64,000 nt of DNA from positions 34,427-98,426 of the forward strand of contig NZ_AZFX01000094.1 of assembly GCF_001435835.1 (NCBI RefSeq). The letters are read 5' to 3'. Below the pieces are notes generated by a model that did no database searches, was not told where the DNA came from, and saw only the letters and a program-made list of their open reading frames with translations. Position numbers and translations under genes: made by a program. Positions 26,605 through 34,319 of this stretch are shown here, one piece after another (the stretch's first letter is position 1; each line of letters opens with the position of its first letter). The stretch comes from Lapidilactobacillus concavus DSM 17758. Its GTDB lineage: Bacteria > Bacillota > Bacilli > Lactobacillales > Lactobacillaceae.

Positions 26605-26655
26605 AAAAAAGTTCCTCCGAAATGAAATTATAATTTCATTTCGGAGGAACTTTTT
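26605..26655. terminator. Strong bidirectional terminator between asd and oppF
   Basis: A perfect stem of about 24 bp around TATA, with A and T runs on both sides. The oppF stop codon (26656-26654) overlaps its T run. Confidence 0.95.
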
Positions 26656-27649
26656 AGGCATTCAGCGGTGACTTACCGAGTGCAGAAGCTTCATGTAAAT
26701 ATTTTTCAGCTGTGGCTTGATAATCCGCAAGCTCATCTGCAGCCGCAAAGACGAAGTGTCCAGGGACAATTTCTTGTAGTGTCCGGGGGTGGTTGTCGAA
26801 CTCGATGCTGTCATCATAGTCGGTTCGGTGTCGACTGCGTTCGTACATTGGATCGGGTCTAGGAACCGCAGAGAGCAAACTTTTTGTGTAGGGATGGAGG
26901 GGATGATTGTAAACTTCATCCGCGGCTGCCAGTTCCATTAAGCGGCCATTATGCATCACTGCAATTCGATCAGAGATATATTTAACCATCGATAAATCGT
27001 GCGCAATGAATAAATACGTCAGGTTTTGCTCTTGTTGGATTTCTCGAAGTAAGTTGACCACTTGGGCTTGAATGGAAACATCTAATGCAGAAATAGGCTC
27101 ATCGGCGATAATGAAGCGAGGCTGAACAGCCAGTGCGCGTGCAATCCCAATACGCTGGCGTTGTCCACCAGAAAATTCGTGCGGGTAACGAGTCGCATGA
27201 TCACGACTGAGTCCGACTAAATTTAAAAGTTCGTTCACACGGGCATCGCGTTCCTGGTCGTTCTTGACAAGGTGATGGACGTCTAAGCCTTCTGCGATGA
27301 TATCTTTCACTTTCATCCGTGGATTCAAGGATGCATACGGATCTTGGAAAATCATCTGCATTTCACGACGAAATTCCAGCATATCCCGATGTTTGATACG
27401 ACTGATGTCTTGACCATCGAACAAAATTTTGCCGCTGGTGGGATTGTACAGCCGAATGATGCTACGTCCGGTGGTACTCTTACCAGATCCGGATTCACCC
27501 ACCAGCCCAAATGTCTCACCCTCATAGATATCGAAGCTGATATCATCGATGGCTTTCACTTCGTTAGGTTTGCCAGGATTGAAGTATTGTTTGAGGTGTT
27601 GAACTTGAACAAGTTTTTTGCGAGGACGATCCGAATTAGTTGCTGACAT
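26654..27649 (-). CDS. oppF: Oligopeptide ABC transporter ATP-binding protein OppF
   Basis: The start is the ATG at 27649 behind AAGGAG, giving 331 residues; it overlaps oppD by 14 bases. Walker A is [12 protein letters not shown], the signature is [15 protein letters not shown], and Walker B is [12 protein letters not shown]. The C-terminal oligopeptide-transporter tail ([16 protein letters not shown]) marks the OppF/DppF group. With OppD it powers peptide uptake through OppB/OppC. It is last in the operon, next to the shared terminator. Confidence 0.93.
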   Translation of the reverse strand: MSATNSDRPRKKLVQVQHLKQYFNPGKPNEVKAIDDISFDIYEGETFGLVGESGSGKSTTGRSIIRLYNPTSGKILFDGQDISRIKHRDMLEFRREMQMIFQDPYASLNPRMKVKDIIAEGLDVHHLVKNDQERDARVNELLNLVGLSRDHATRYPHEFSGGQRQRIGIARALAVQPRFIIADEPISALDVSIQAQVVNLLREIQQEQNLTYLFIAHDLSMVKYISDRIAVMHNGRLMELAAADEVYNHPLHPYTKSLLSAVPRPDPMYERSRHRTDYDDSIEFDNHPRTLQEIVPGHFVFAAADELADYQATAEKYLHEASALGKSPLNA

Positions 27650-28724
27650 TTTTATCGGTCTCCTTCTGTGGAAACGTGCCAATTTGACCACTCGCAATCA
27701 AATCACGATAAAGCTGTTGGCGCTGTTGTATTGCAGCAGGTGGTTCAATACTCGGTGCATCTGGATGTAGTAACCAAGTTGCCGCGTAATGGGTGTTTGT
27801 CACCTTGAAGAAAGGTGGCATAGCTTCATGATCGATGGCTAGCGCATAAGGGTTACGTGGGGCAAAGGCATCACCGTCTGGCGGATCTAATAAATTTGGG
27901 GGTGTGCCGGGAATAGCGTACAGTTTTTCAGAATGGGTATCAAGTGTTGGCATTGAGTTCAGCAGTCCCCAAGTATAGGGATGCTTGGGATCGTAGAAAA
28001 TTTCGTCGACCGTTCCGTATTCGACAATTTTGCCCGCATACATCACGGCGACACGATCGGCAATTCCAGCAACCACACCTAGATCATGAGTGATAAAAAT
28101 AATGGAGGTGTCGATTTTACGCTGAAGATCTTTCATCAAATCAATGATTTGCGCTTGAATCGTCACATCGAGCGCAGTTGTTGGTTCATCCGCAATCAGG
28201 ATTTCTGGATAATTGACGATTGCCATGGCAATGACGACTCGTTGACGTTGTCCACCGGAAAACTGATGAGGGTAGTCCTTCATTCGATTTTTAGCATTGG
28301 TGATTCCGACCAGCTCGAGCACTTCTTCCGCTCTTGCCATGGCGGCTGCCTTGTTCATCTGACCATGAATCAAAAGTGGTTCGGCGACTTGTTTACCAAT
28401 CGGCATCGTGGGATCGAGGGAAGTCATCGGATCTTGGAAGATCATCGAAATATCATTTCCACGAAGATTTTCAATTTGACGATCAGTCATGCTCAAGATA
28501 TCTTGATCTTTAAAATCAATTTCGCCACCAACGATATGCGCATTATTGGCGAGTAGACCCATGATACTGCGGACAGTCACGGATTTACCTGAACCGGATT
28601 CACCGACGATCGCGAGTGTTTCGCCTTTATTCAGGTGAAAGCTGACATCGCGAATAGCCTGGACTTGGCCAGCAAACGTGGCAAAATTGATCTGTAAATT
28701 TTTAACGTCTAGAATTTTTTCCAT
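27636..28724 (-). CDS. oppD: Oligopeptide ABC transporter ATP-binding protein OppD
   Basis: This 362-residue ATPase has Walker [13 protein letters not shown], signature [15 protein letters not shown], Walker [13 protein letters not shown], and the OppD tail with [12 protein letters not shown] and a C-terminal stretch that in this group often binds an iron-sulphur cluster, although no cysteines are seen here. The start ATG 28724 follows GAAAGGAG. It is third in oppBCDF. Substrate choice depends on a binding protein not coded nearby. Confidence 0.93.
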   Translation of the reverse strand: MEKILDVKNLQINFATFAGQVQAIRDVSFHLNKGETLAIVGESGSGKSVTVRSIMGLLANNAHIVGGEIDFKDQDILSMTDRQIENLRGNDISMIFQDPMTSLDPTMPIGKQVAEPLLIHGQMNKAAAMARAEEVLELVGITNAKNRMKDYPHQFSGGQRQRVVIAMAIVNYPEILIADEPTTALDVTIQAQIIDLMKDLQRKIDTSIIFITHDLGVVAGIADRVAVMYAGKIVEYGTVDEIFYDPKHPYTWGLLNSMPTLDTHSEKLYAIPGTPPNLLDPPDGDAFAPRNPYALAIDHEAMPPFFKVTNTHYAATWLLHPDAPSIEPPAAIQQRQQLYRDLIASGQIGTFPQKETDKNVSN

Positions 28725-28744
28725 CGGTGTGTCTACTCCTTTCG

Positions 28745-29773
28745 TCAGTTGTTAGTCTTTGGATCAAAAGCGTCACGTAAGCCATCCGCAAGTAAATTGA
28801 AGGCAATCATGATGATGCTGATTGCGGCAGCGGGGTACCACATCTGATAAGGTAAGAAACGGAATGTTTTTTGTCCATCGGAAAGTAGCGTCCCCAAAGA
28901 CGCGTTGGGTGCTGGAATACCAATCCCAATAAAGCTTAGAAAGGCCTCGAAGAAAATGGCAGTCGGGATCGAAAACATCGTCTGGATAATAATTGTTGAG
29001 GAAAGGTTTGGTATCAGGTGTTTAGTTGCAATTTTGAAGGGGGACTCACCAATTGTGCGCGCCGCTAGAACATATTCCTGCGTTTTCAACGTCAGCGTTT
29101 CTGCTCGAATTAAACGAGCCATCGTGATCCAACCGGTGATCCCCATTGCGACGACGATGGACCCAAGCCCTGGCGTGAACAGCAACAACATCAAAATGAC
29201 AACGACAAGATTCGGGATCGAAGAAATAATTTCGATGATACGTTGCATGATCGTATCAGTGTGACCCCCACGCCAGCCAGAAATAATACCATAGGGCACG
29301 CCGATCATGAGATCAAAGAGCGTTGCGAGCATGCCAATCAAAAGTGACAGCGCGATACCTTTCATCAAGCGTGAAAATAAATCACGCCCTAAGTAATCGG
29401 TTCCGAGAATGTAATACGTTCCCTTGGGAACATTGGCCTGTGCATACTTGTCAACAAGTTGACCACCGACATTGGCCTGACCTGTGAAACCGGGAATACC
29501 ATTGCCAATCTTTGGCGGCAAATTTGCGTAGGCAACATGTTGCGCGTTGGGATCGCTAGGTGTCCACCAAATTGAAACGATTGAAATTAAAATAATGATT
29601 GCCAATAACCAGAAAGAAATAATGGCGGCTTTATTTTGTTTCAGACGTCGAATGGCATCTTGAAAGAAGGTTAATGATGGCGCAGAAATCTTCTCTTGTG
29701 CATCGGTATCGTTGGCGCCAACACGTTTAAATGAATCTGGTGTGAGCTCTAATTTATCTGCTTGTTCGCTCAT
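28745..29773 (-). CDS. oppC: Oligopeptide ABC transporter permease OppC
   Basis: This 342-residue inner-membrane permease has a soluble N-terminus (about 1-45), a first helix near 50-70, a large extracytoplasmic loop (about 70-125), and five more helices. The EAA-type loop for contact with the ATPases is near AARTIGESPFKIATKHLIP. It overlaps oppB by four bases (ATGA) and is 20 bases from oppD, which indicates tight coupling. Confidence 0.92.
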   Translation of the reverse strand: MSEQADKLELTPDSFKRVGANDTDAQEKISAPSLTFFQDAIRRLKQNKAAIISFWLLAIIILISIVSIWWTPSDPNAQHVAYANLPPKIGNGIPGFTGQANVGGQLVDKYAQANVPKGTYYILGTDYLGRDLFSRLMKGIALSLLIGMLATLFDLMIGVPYGIISGWRGGHTDTIMQRIIEIISSIPNLVVVILMLLLFTPGLGSIVVAMGITGWITMARLIRAETLTLKTQEYVLAARTIGESPFKIATKHLIPNLSSTIIIQTMFSIPTAIFFEAFLSFIGIGIPAPNASLGTLLSDGQKTFRFLPYQMWYPAAAISIIMIAFNLLADGLRDAFDPKTNN

Positions 29774-30708
29774 GATTGTGACCCCTCGCTTCCACTAAGT
29801 CTGATTCGCGGATCAATCAAGCCATATAGAATATCCACGATTAAAATAACAACGACTAACATAGTTGAATAAAGCATTGTTAATCCCATGATAGTCGAAT
29901 AATCGTTGGTTGTAATTGACTTAACGAACTGATCACCGATTCCAGGAATTGAAAAAATGTTTTCGACCACCATTGATCCCACCATCAAATCGACCGCCAT
30001 TGGCCCGATAATCGTGACGACGGGAATCAAAGAGTTACGCAAAGCGTGTTTAGCGACGGTTTGCCAAGGGGTATTACCTTTTGCACGTGCTAATTCGATG
30101 TAATCAGAGTTTAGGACGTCGACCATTTCGGTGCGCATGAAACGTGCGGTCGTTGCGAGTGGCGCCATCGCCAGAGCAATTGTTGGCAGAATACTCGAGG
30201 TAAATCCTTCCCACAATGCAATTGGGAATAGATGTAATTTAAAGGCCAAGAAGAATTGAAGCAGGACGGCAAAAACAAAGTTGGGGATTGAACGACCAAT
30301 AATGGCAAAGAATGTGGCAACCGTATCTACCCACGAGTTTTTGCGAATTGCGGCAATGGCACCCAATAAAATTCCCAATAAGGTACCTAGAATGATTGCT
30401 TGCAAGCCAATCTGCATCGAAGGCCCGATTCGACTCGCAATTAAATAAGAGACAGGTTGATTGTTGAACTGAAATGATGTGCCTAGATCGCCATGTAATA
30501 AGCCCCCAAGGTAGATGAGGTACTGTTGAAAGGTTGGCTTATCCAAGCCATATTGATGATTCATGATATTAATTTGTTCAGTCGTCATCTTCGCCTGATT
30601 GGCATAAGGTGAACCGGGCATCAGCTTCATTAAGAAGAATGTCGCCGTCGCGATAATGAACAGTGTGAGAATCATATACCCCACACGTTTGAGAATATAT
30701 TTCCCCAT
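29770..30708 (-). CDS. oppB: Oligopeptide ABC transporter permease OppB
   Basis: The start is the ATG at 30708 (312 residues), ten bases after AGGA; an upstream in-frame GTG overlaps the Shine-Dalgarno. It has the typical N-terminus KYILKRVGYMILTLFIIATATF, then FLMKLMPGSP and QYGLDKP, and the EAA loop in LARAKGNTPWQTVAKHALRN. It forms the channel with OppC. It is first gene of the operon, whose 5' leader carries a terminator (30925-30957). No oppA precedes it. Confidence 0.92.
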   Translation of the reverse strand: MGKYILKRVGYMILTLFIIATATFFLMKLMPGSPYANQAKMTTEQINIMNHQYGLDKPTFQQYLIYLGGLLHGDLGTSFQFNNQPVSYLIASRIGPSMQIGLQAIILGTLLGILLGAIAAIRKNSWVDTVATFFAIIGRSIPNFVFAVLLQFFLAFKLHLFPIALWEGFTSSILPTIALAMAPLATTARFMRTEMVDVLNSDYIELARAKGNTPWQTVAKHALRNSLIPVVTIIGPMAVDLMVGSMVVENIFSIPGIGDQFVKSITTNDYSTIMGLTMLYSTMLVVVILIVDILYGLIDPRIRLSGSEGSQS

Positions 30709-30924
30709 AGATGCCACTTCCTGACTTGAAATATGATGGTTTAAAATTTTAATCTGAATGAATAATTCTAAAAAAGTAATCGACCTTTGAAAAAGCGAGG
30801 CGAATAGCTAACTTATTGATAGTGCGTTCCCTAAAATTTTACCTGTTTACTTACTGTTTGTAAAATCATGGCAACTCATTGGCCCTGAATAAGTTGCAGT
30901 TGACGTGCGTGTTCTTAAGACACG

Positions 30925-30957
30925 AAAAAAAACACCAGGCGGGCAACCTGGTGTTTT
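30925..30957 (-). terminator. Intrinsic terminator inside the opp leader
   Basis: On the minus strand, AAAACACCAGG and CCTGGTGTTTT form a perfect stem with a 7-base loop, followed by more T residues. It lies between the leader promoter and oppB. Confidence 0.85.
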
Positions 30958-31139
30958 GGAGGAAGTACAAACAATGATCAAAGCGGGCACTTCAATCAAA
31001 ATTTTAAAAGGGAGGAATAAAAAAGAAAAAAATTAACGTAATTGAGCTTATTGGGAGATAGAAAGCTAATTTGAAGTGCAACAGTCAATGACCGGGTAAG
31101 TCGTCGATTGCAACCTCAACTTTCTATATTTACATTATA
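30958..31139 (-). promoter_or_regulatory. Structured leader RNA before oppBCDF, attenuator-like
   Basis: TATAAT (31139-31134) predicts a start near 31127, the first base of an imperfect 70-base hairpin (31127-31058). Its closing stem is ATAGAAAG/CTTTCTAT and an inner stem pairs TTGAGGTTGCAA with TTGCACTTCAA. The 3' arm (GCACTTCAA, about 31079-31071) is perfectly complementary to TTGAAGTGC (30995-30987), and that segment can also pair with GTACTTC (30968-30962) just before the terminator. Mutually exclusive pairing of this kind is expected of an attenuator. No known riboswitch class is recognised and the -35 is weak. Confidence 0.45.
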
Positions 31140-31248
31140 AGGTCTGACTATGAAATAAATTTGCCACAAAATCGAGTAATCCTCGACGAATTCATGAAGA
31201 AAATTTGATGGCACACCCAAGTTGAGTTGCAGTGCTTGGTGTAGACAA

Positions 31249-31293
31249 ATAGACGAGCTGTGCCAATTCAAACAATTGGTTCAACTCGTCTAT
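31249..31293 (-). terminator. Terminator of the NAD(P)-binding oxidoreductase gene
   Basis: ATAGACGAG and CTCGTCTAT close an inner CCAATT/AATTGG stem. The T run is poor. A second hairpin (ACACCCAAG/CTTGGTGT, about 31212-31243) follows. Confidence 0.55.
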
Positions 31294-31315
31294 ACGTATG
31301 AAGAAATAGATTCAG

Positions 31316-31954
31316 TTAGATTGAGCAAACTGTGTAGCGTTGTTGTTGATGTTCTGGCGCTTCAATCTCATCTAACATGGCAATCGCATAATCCGCCATG
31401 CTAATTTCACTCTTACCATATTTATCGATCAAAAGCTGTTCCTGACCGACCTTGTACTTACCAGTTCGAGCACCATTGACGAGAAAATCCGCAGAAGGAC
31501 TTAAATAAGTCCAGCGAACATCTTTGGACGCCTGAAGATAGTCGAAGGCTTTACCCATATTGATCGAGGTTGGTTTGAAGGCATCTGGGAAAGCATCTGT
31601 ATCGTATAGATGCTTGGTCAAATTTGCATCGACATAAAGACTGCCCGCTCCACCAACCACCAGTAAACGAACATCGGTGCCTGCTAAAATCTCAACTAAA
31701 TGCTTCATGGCTGCGAGATGCTGGATTTCTTCGCCTTCAGGTGCATTGTAGGCGCTGATCAAAACATCGAAGTCTTTGATATTCTCATTGGTCAAGTTGA
31801 ACAGGTCGCTATGGAGAAAAGTCAGATTGTCTTCGACGATTGTTTTTGGCGCATTCCGCACGATGCCAACAACTTCGTGCCCGCGACGCAACGCCTCTTC
31901 CGTCAAGAATGAACCAACATGTCCAGTTGCACCTATAATTCCAATTTTCATCAT
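31316..31954 (-). CDS. NAD(P)-binding oxidoreductase (atypical SDR, NmrA/YwnB-like)
   Basis: This 212-residue Rossmann protein has KIGIIGATGHVGSFLTEEALRRGHEVVGIVRN at the start, covering the glycine-rich dinucleotide site. The rest follows NAD(P)H-binding atypical SDRs (LLVVGGAGSLYVD, then WTYLSPSADF). Such proteins are often annotated as NADH-flavin reductases; the true substrate is unknown. The start ATG 31954 follows AAGGAG by eight bases. It is monocistronic. Confidence 0.85.
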   Translation of the reverse strand: MMKIGIIGATGHVGSFLTEEALRRGHEVVGIVRNAPKTIVEDNLTFLHSDLFNLTNENIKDFDVLISAYNAPEGEEIQHLAAMKHLVEILAGTDVRLLVVGGAGSLYVDANLTKHLYDTDAFPDAFKPTSINMGKAFDYLQASKDVRWTYLSPSADFLVNGARTGKYKVGQEQLLIDKYGKSEISMADYAIAMLDEIEAPEHQQQRYTVCSI

Positions 31955-32194
31955 TCATCGATCTCCTTTTAAGGGTAGATTAATTACTTTTCAATCCATA
32001 AAACCGATTTGTTGATAGCGGTTTCAAGATAACTTAATCATAGGCGACTTAGGATGTTTTTACAAGCGAAAACGGCCTGTGAAATTAGAAATAATTTTAT
32101 TTTTGACTTTAGGGCGACTATTCTTTCGAATTAAAAAACGTTAAACTATCTTTTAAAGAAGATCTAAGAATAACTGGTTGTTGGAGGTGACGAA

Positions 32195-32668
32195 ATGGCA
32201 AAGCATTTTCCTGAGAAAGCATTATTTTTGAATATGGTTATGATTGAAGATGGTGATCAAGTACTGGTTGAGAATCGACGTAAGCCAGATTGGCCGGGAA
32301 TTACGTTTCCGGGCGGACACGTGGAACCTAATGAGTCGTTCGTGGCGTCTGCGGTTCGGGAGGCTCGTGAGGAGACTGGTTTAGAAATTGCCAAGCTTCA
32401 ACTCGTCGGTCTGTGCCAATACCTTGATCAGAGTGCAGAAGACGTGGACTTTCGCCGTGTGATCTATTTCTATCGCACACAAACTTTCAAGGGGGAGTTA
32501 AAAGCAAGTCGTGAGGGTGAAGTTTACTGGATGCCACGGAAGAAGTTACGGGAGGTTCAATTGGGCGGAGGAATGTCTGATTTTTTGACGGTTTTTGAGA
32601 CGCCTGAAATTTCTGAATTAATTTATTTAACTGATCAAATGGGTCATAGCACGACGCAATTCAACTAA
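32195..32668 (+). CDS. Nudix hydrolase (MutT-like)
   Basis: This 157-residue Nudix protein has a perfect Nudix box: Gly41, five residues, Glu47, seven residues, then REAREETGL (55-63). The family cleaves nucleoside diphosphates linked to another group; length and layout fit an 8-oxo-dGTP or other (d)NTP pyrophosphatase. The start ATG follows GGAGGTG. It is monocistronic, with a terminator shared with the converging nitroreductase gene. Confidence 0.9.
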   Translation: MAKHFPEKALFLNMVMIEDGDQVLVENRRKPDWPGITFPGGHVEPNESFVASAVREAREETGLEIAKLQLVGLCQYLDQSAEDVDFRRVIYFYRTQTFKGELKASREGEVYWMPRKKLREVQLGGGMSDFLTVFETPEISELIYLTDQMGHSTTQFN

Positions 32669-32703
32669 TCGAGTTGAGCGAACACAGATTTGCGACATAA
32701 AAA

Positions 32704-32756
32704 TAGCTTTTCACGGCAGATATGAGTTAATCATGTCTGAGTGAAAAGCTTTTTTA
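32704..32756. terminator. Bidirectional terminator between the Nudix and nitroreductase genes
   Basis: AGCTTTTCAC pairs with GTGAAAAGCT; an inner CAGATATGA/TCATGTCTG stem stacks inside; TTTTTT follows. The nitroreductase stop codon lies in the T run. Confidence 0.85.
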
Positions 32757-33500
32757 TTCTAACAGAAAACCTTGTTGATGAAGGAGCTGTAAGAGTTCAT
32801 GACGCTTCTCAGGAACATTGAGCAGACTGCGGTTGACTTGGTTCGTAAACGTATCAACACGTCGGTTTGCTTCGCGCAGATCGTAATATTCGTGGACTTC
32901 GGCGTCATAGGCCTTTAATTGCGGAATCAGAGGTGTCGAAAGCTGATAGCTATTTTCAAAATGCATGAACTTTTTCGGTAATCGTGGTTTATATTGCGGT
33001 TCCTGATCGGGATAACCTATGGCTAAACCCAGTATTGGGAAGGTTAGTTGTGGTAAATGTAGCAAGTCGATTAGCTGACCGGCATCGTTCAGAATGCTAC
33101 CGAGAACGACCGTGCCCAGTCCCATACTTTCGGCGGCAACGACGGTATTTTGCAAGGCTAAGATAGCATCGGAGGCAGCCGCGAGAAACTTGTTAGTGCC
33201 GCCGACTTTGTTTTCGTCTTGTCCCATTTCGTGACCAATCTGAGCGTTACGATGTTGGTCCGCCACGAAAATAAAAAGATGGCCATTGTCGCCGACGTAA
33301 GTTTGCTTAGAAATTGCGGCAATCGCTTTTTTTAACTGGGGATCAGTGACGCTGATGACACTAAAAGCTTGCAGAAATTCGGAGGTCGCGGTGTGTCTTG
33401 CCACGTCAATTAACGTGTCGATAGTTGTCGCGGGAATTTCTTGAGCGGTAAAGGCACGAATGGTGCGGTGATGTAATTGATGTTCGATGGCTGAATTCAT
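32754..33500 (-). CDS. NADPH-dependent nitroreductase (NfsA/FRP-type)
   Basis: This 248-residue flavin enzyme reduces nitro compounds, quinones or flavins with NAD(P)H. The N-terminal HHRTIRAFTAQEIP supplies FMN-phosphate contacts, and the middle has VAAESMGLGTVVLGS. A long C-terminal extension with PRLPKKFMHFENSY and ANRRVDTFT is typical of the NfsA subgroup. The start ATG follows AAAGGAG. It diverges from the TetR gene. Confidence 0.9.
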   Translation of the reverse strand: MNSAIEHQLHHRTIRAFTAQEIPATTIDTLIDVARHTATSEFLQAFSVISVTDPQLKKAIAAISKQTYVGDNGHLFIFVADQHRNAQIGHEMGQDENKVGGTNKFLAAASDAILALQNTVVAAESMGLGTVVLGSILNDAGQLIDLLHLPQLTFPILGLAIGYPDQEPQYKPRLPKKFMHFENSYQLSTPLIPQLKAYDAEVHEYYDLREANRRVDTFTNQVNRSLLNVPEKRHELLQLLHQQGFLLE

Positions 33501-33627
33501 GAACGTCAGTGCTCCTTTCGTTTTGAAAACTGTTCTAAGTATACATCATTAATTTAAAGTAAGTAAATAGGGTCATACTTGTGCTGTTTTCAAAGTTAAA
33601 CAAATAATTTCAATATTTTTCAACAAA

Positions 33628-33640
33628 CTACAATTTGTAG
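33628..33640. promoter_or_regulatory. Candidate operator of the TetR regulator
   Basis: CTACAATTTGTAG is a palindrome about one central base and sits two bases before the -35 box of the tetR-MMPL promoter. This is a likely place for autoregulation. Confidence 0.5.
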
Positions 33641-33641
33641 A

Positions 33642-33670
33642 TTGACAACTTCTAATCGTAGGTATATTAT
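33642..33670 (+). promoter_or_regulatory. Promoter of the TetR-MMPL operon
   Basis: A perfect TTGACA (33642-33647), 17-base spacer, TATTAT (33665-33670). The tetR start codon is 35 bases past the -10. Confidence 0.8.
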
Positions 33671-33704
33671 TTGTAAATGTAAATTAGTGAAGGAGGTCAA
33701 ACTC

Positions 33705-34271
33705 ATGACTCAACGACGTGTCCTGGACAAGAACAAGGTTGCTGATGCTGCTCGAGAGATCGTAAAGGCTTCAGGAATGCCGGCTTTAACATTTGGTAAT
33801 CTTGCAAAAAAGTTAGGCATTAAATCACAGTCCGTCTATAATTACTTTCACAATTCCGATGAGCTGCTCGAATATTTAGGCGCAGATCTGATGCATGCCT
33901 TATATGAAGAGTTAACCACAGGCTTGATTGGACTTTCCGGACGTGAGGCTTTGTTGAAATATGGTGAAATTGCGCATCAATTTTTCTTGAAACAAGGCAA
34001 GCTCGTCAGAACGATTCATACCATACCGAATTATCCACGTGATTCTGATTTCGTGAAGGCGATGGAGCAAGTTCTGCAGATCATCTCGCAGATCATCGAT
34101 GGTCAGAAGAATATTAAGATTGATCGCGTGGCGTTTCTACAGGCCTTCATTAGTCAAGTGCTTGGCTTTACCTTGGTCGAATCAATGGGCCTTTTTGAAA
34201 CTTATGACGTGCCACACACGAACGAGAGCTTTCGTCGCGTTTTAGAAATCACAACGGATGCCTTTGTCTGA
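33705..34271 (+). CDS. TetR family transcriptional regulator
   Basis: The start is the ATG at 33705 behind AGGAGGT, giving 188 residues; the frame runs upstream through the promoter. The N-terminal HTH (about 8-55) reads ALTFGNLAKKLGIKSQSVYNYFHNSDEL, a canonical TetR recognition helix. The C-terminal ligand domain is variable. It sits 48 bases ahead of a large MMPL transporter and probably represses it until a ligand binds. Confidence 0.92.
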   Translation: MTQRRVLDKNKVADAAREIVKASGMPALTFGNLAKKLGIKSQSVYNYFHNSDELLEYLGADLMHALYEELTTGLIGLSGREALLKYGEIAHQFFLKQGKLVRTIHTIPNYPRDSDFVKAMEQVLQIISQIIDGQKNIKIDRVAFLQAFISQVLGFTLVESMGLFETYDVPHTNESFRRVLEITTDAFV

Positions 34272-34319
34272 ATCATTTTAAAAGGGAATCGATTTTAGGA
34301 TTAAGGGAGAAATTAAGTT

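Larger units (their letters stand above)
30709..31315. other. Intergenic region holding the opp leader and the oxidoreductase terminator
   Basis: From right to left on the minus strand: tandem hairpins ending the oxidoreductase gene (31293-31212), a TATAAT (31139-31134), a 70-base hairpin, an intrinsic terminator, then about 215 bases of AT-rich sequence up to oppB without a further clear promoter. No protein gene is seen. Confidence 0.6.

Noticed and set aside
26067..26661. Minus-strand frames opposite asd
   Set aside because: They lack starts with ribosome binding sites and run over the strong bidirectional terminator.
31058..31127. Lysine riboswitch in the opp leader
   Set aside because: GAGGTTGCAA is reminiscent of its start, but the structure is only 70 bases and lacks the five-helix core.
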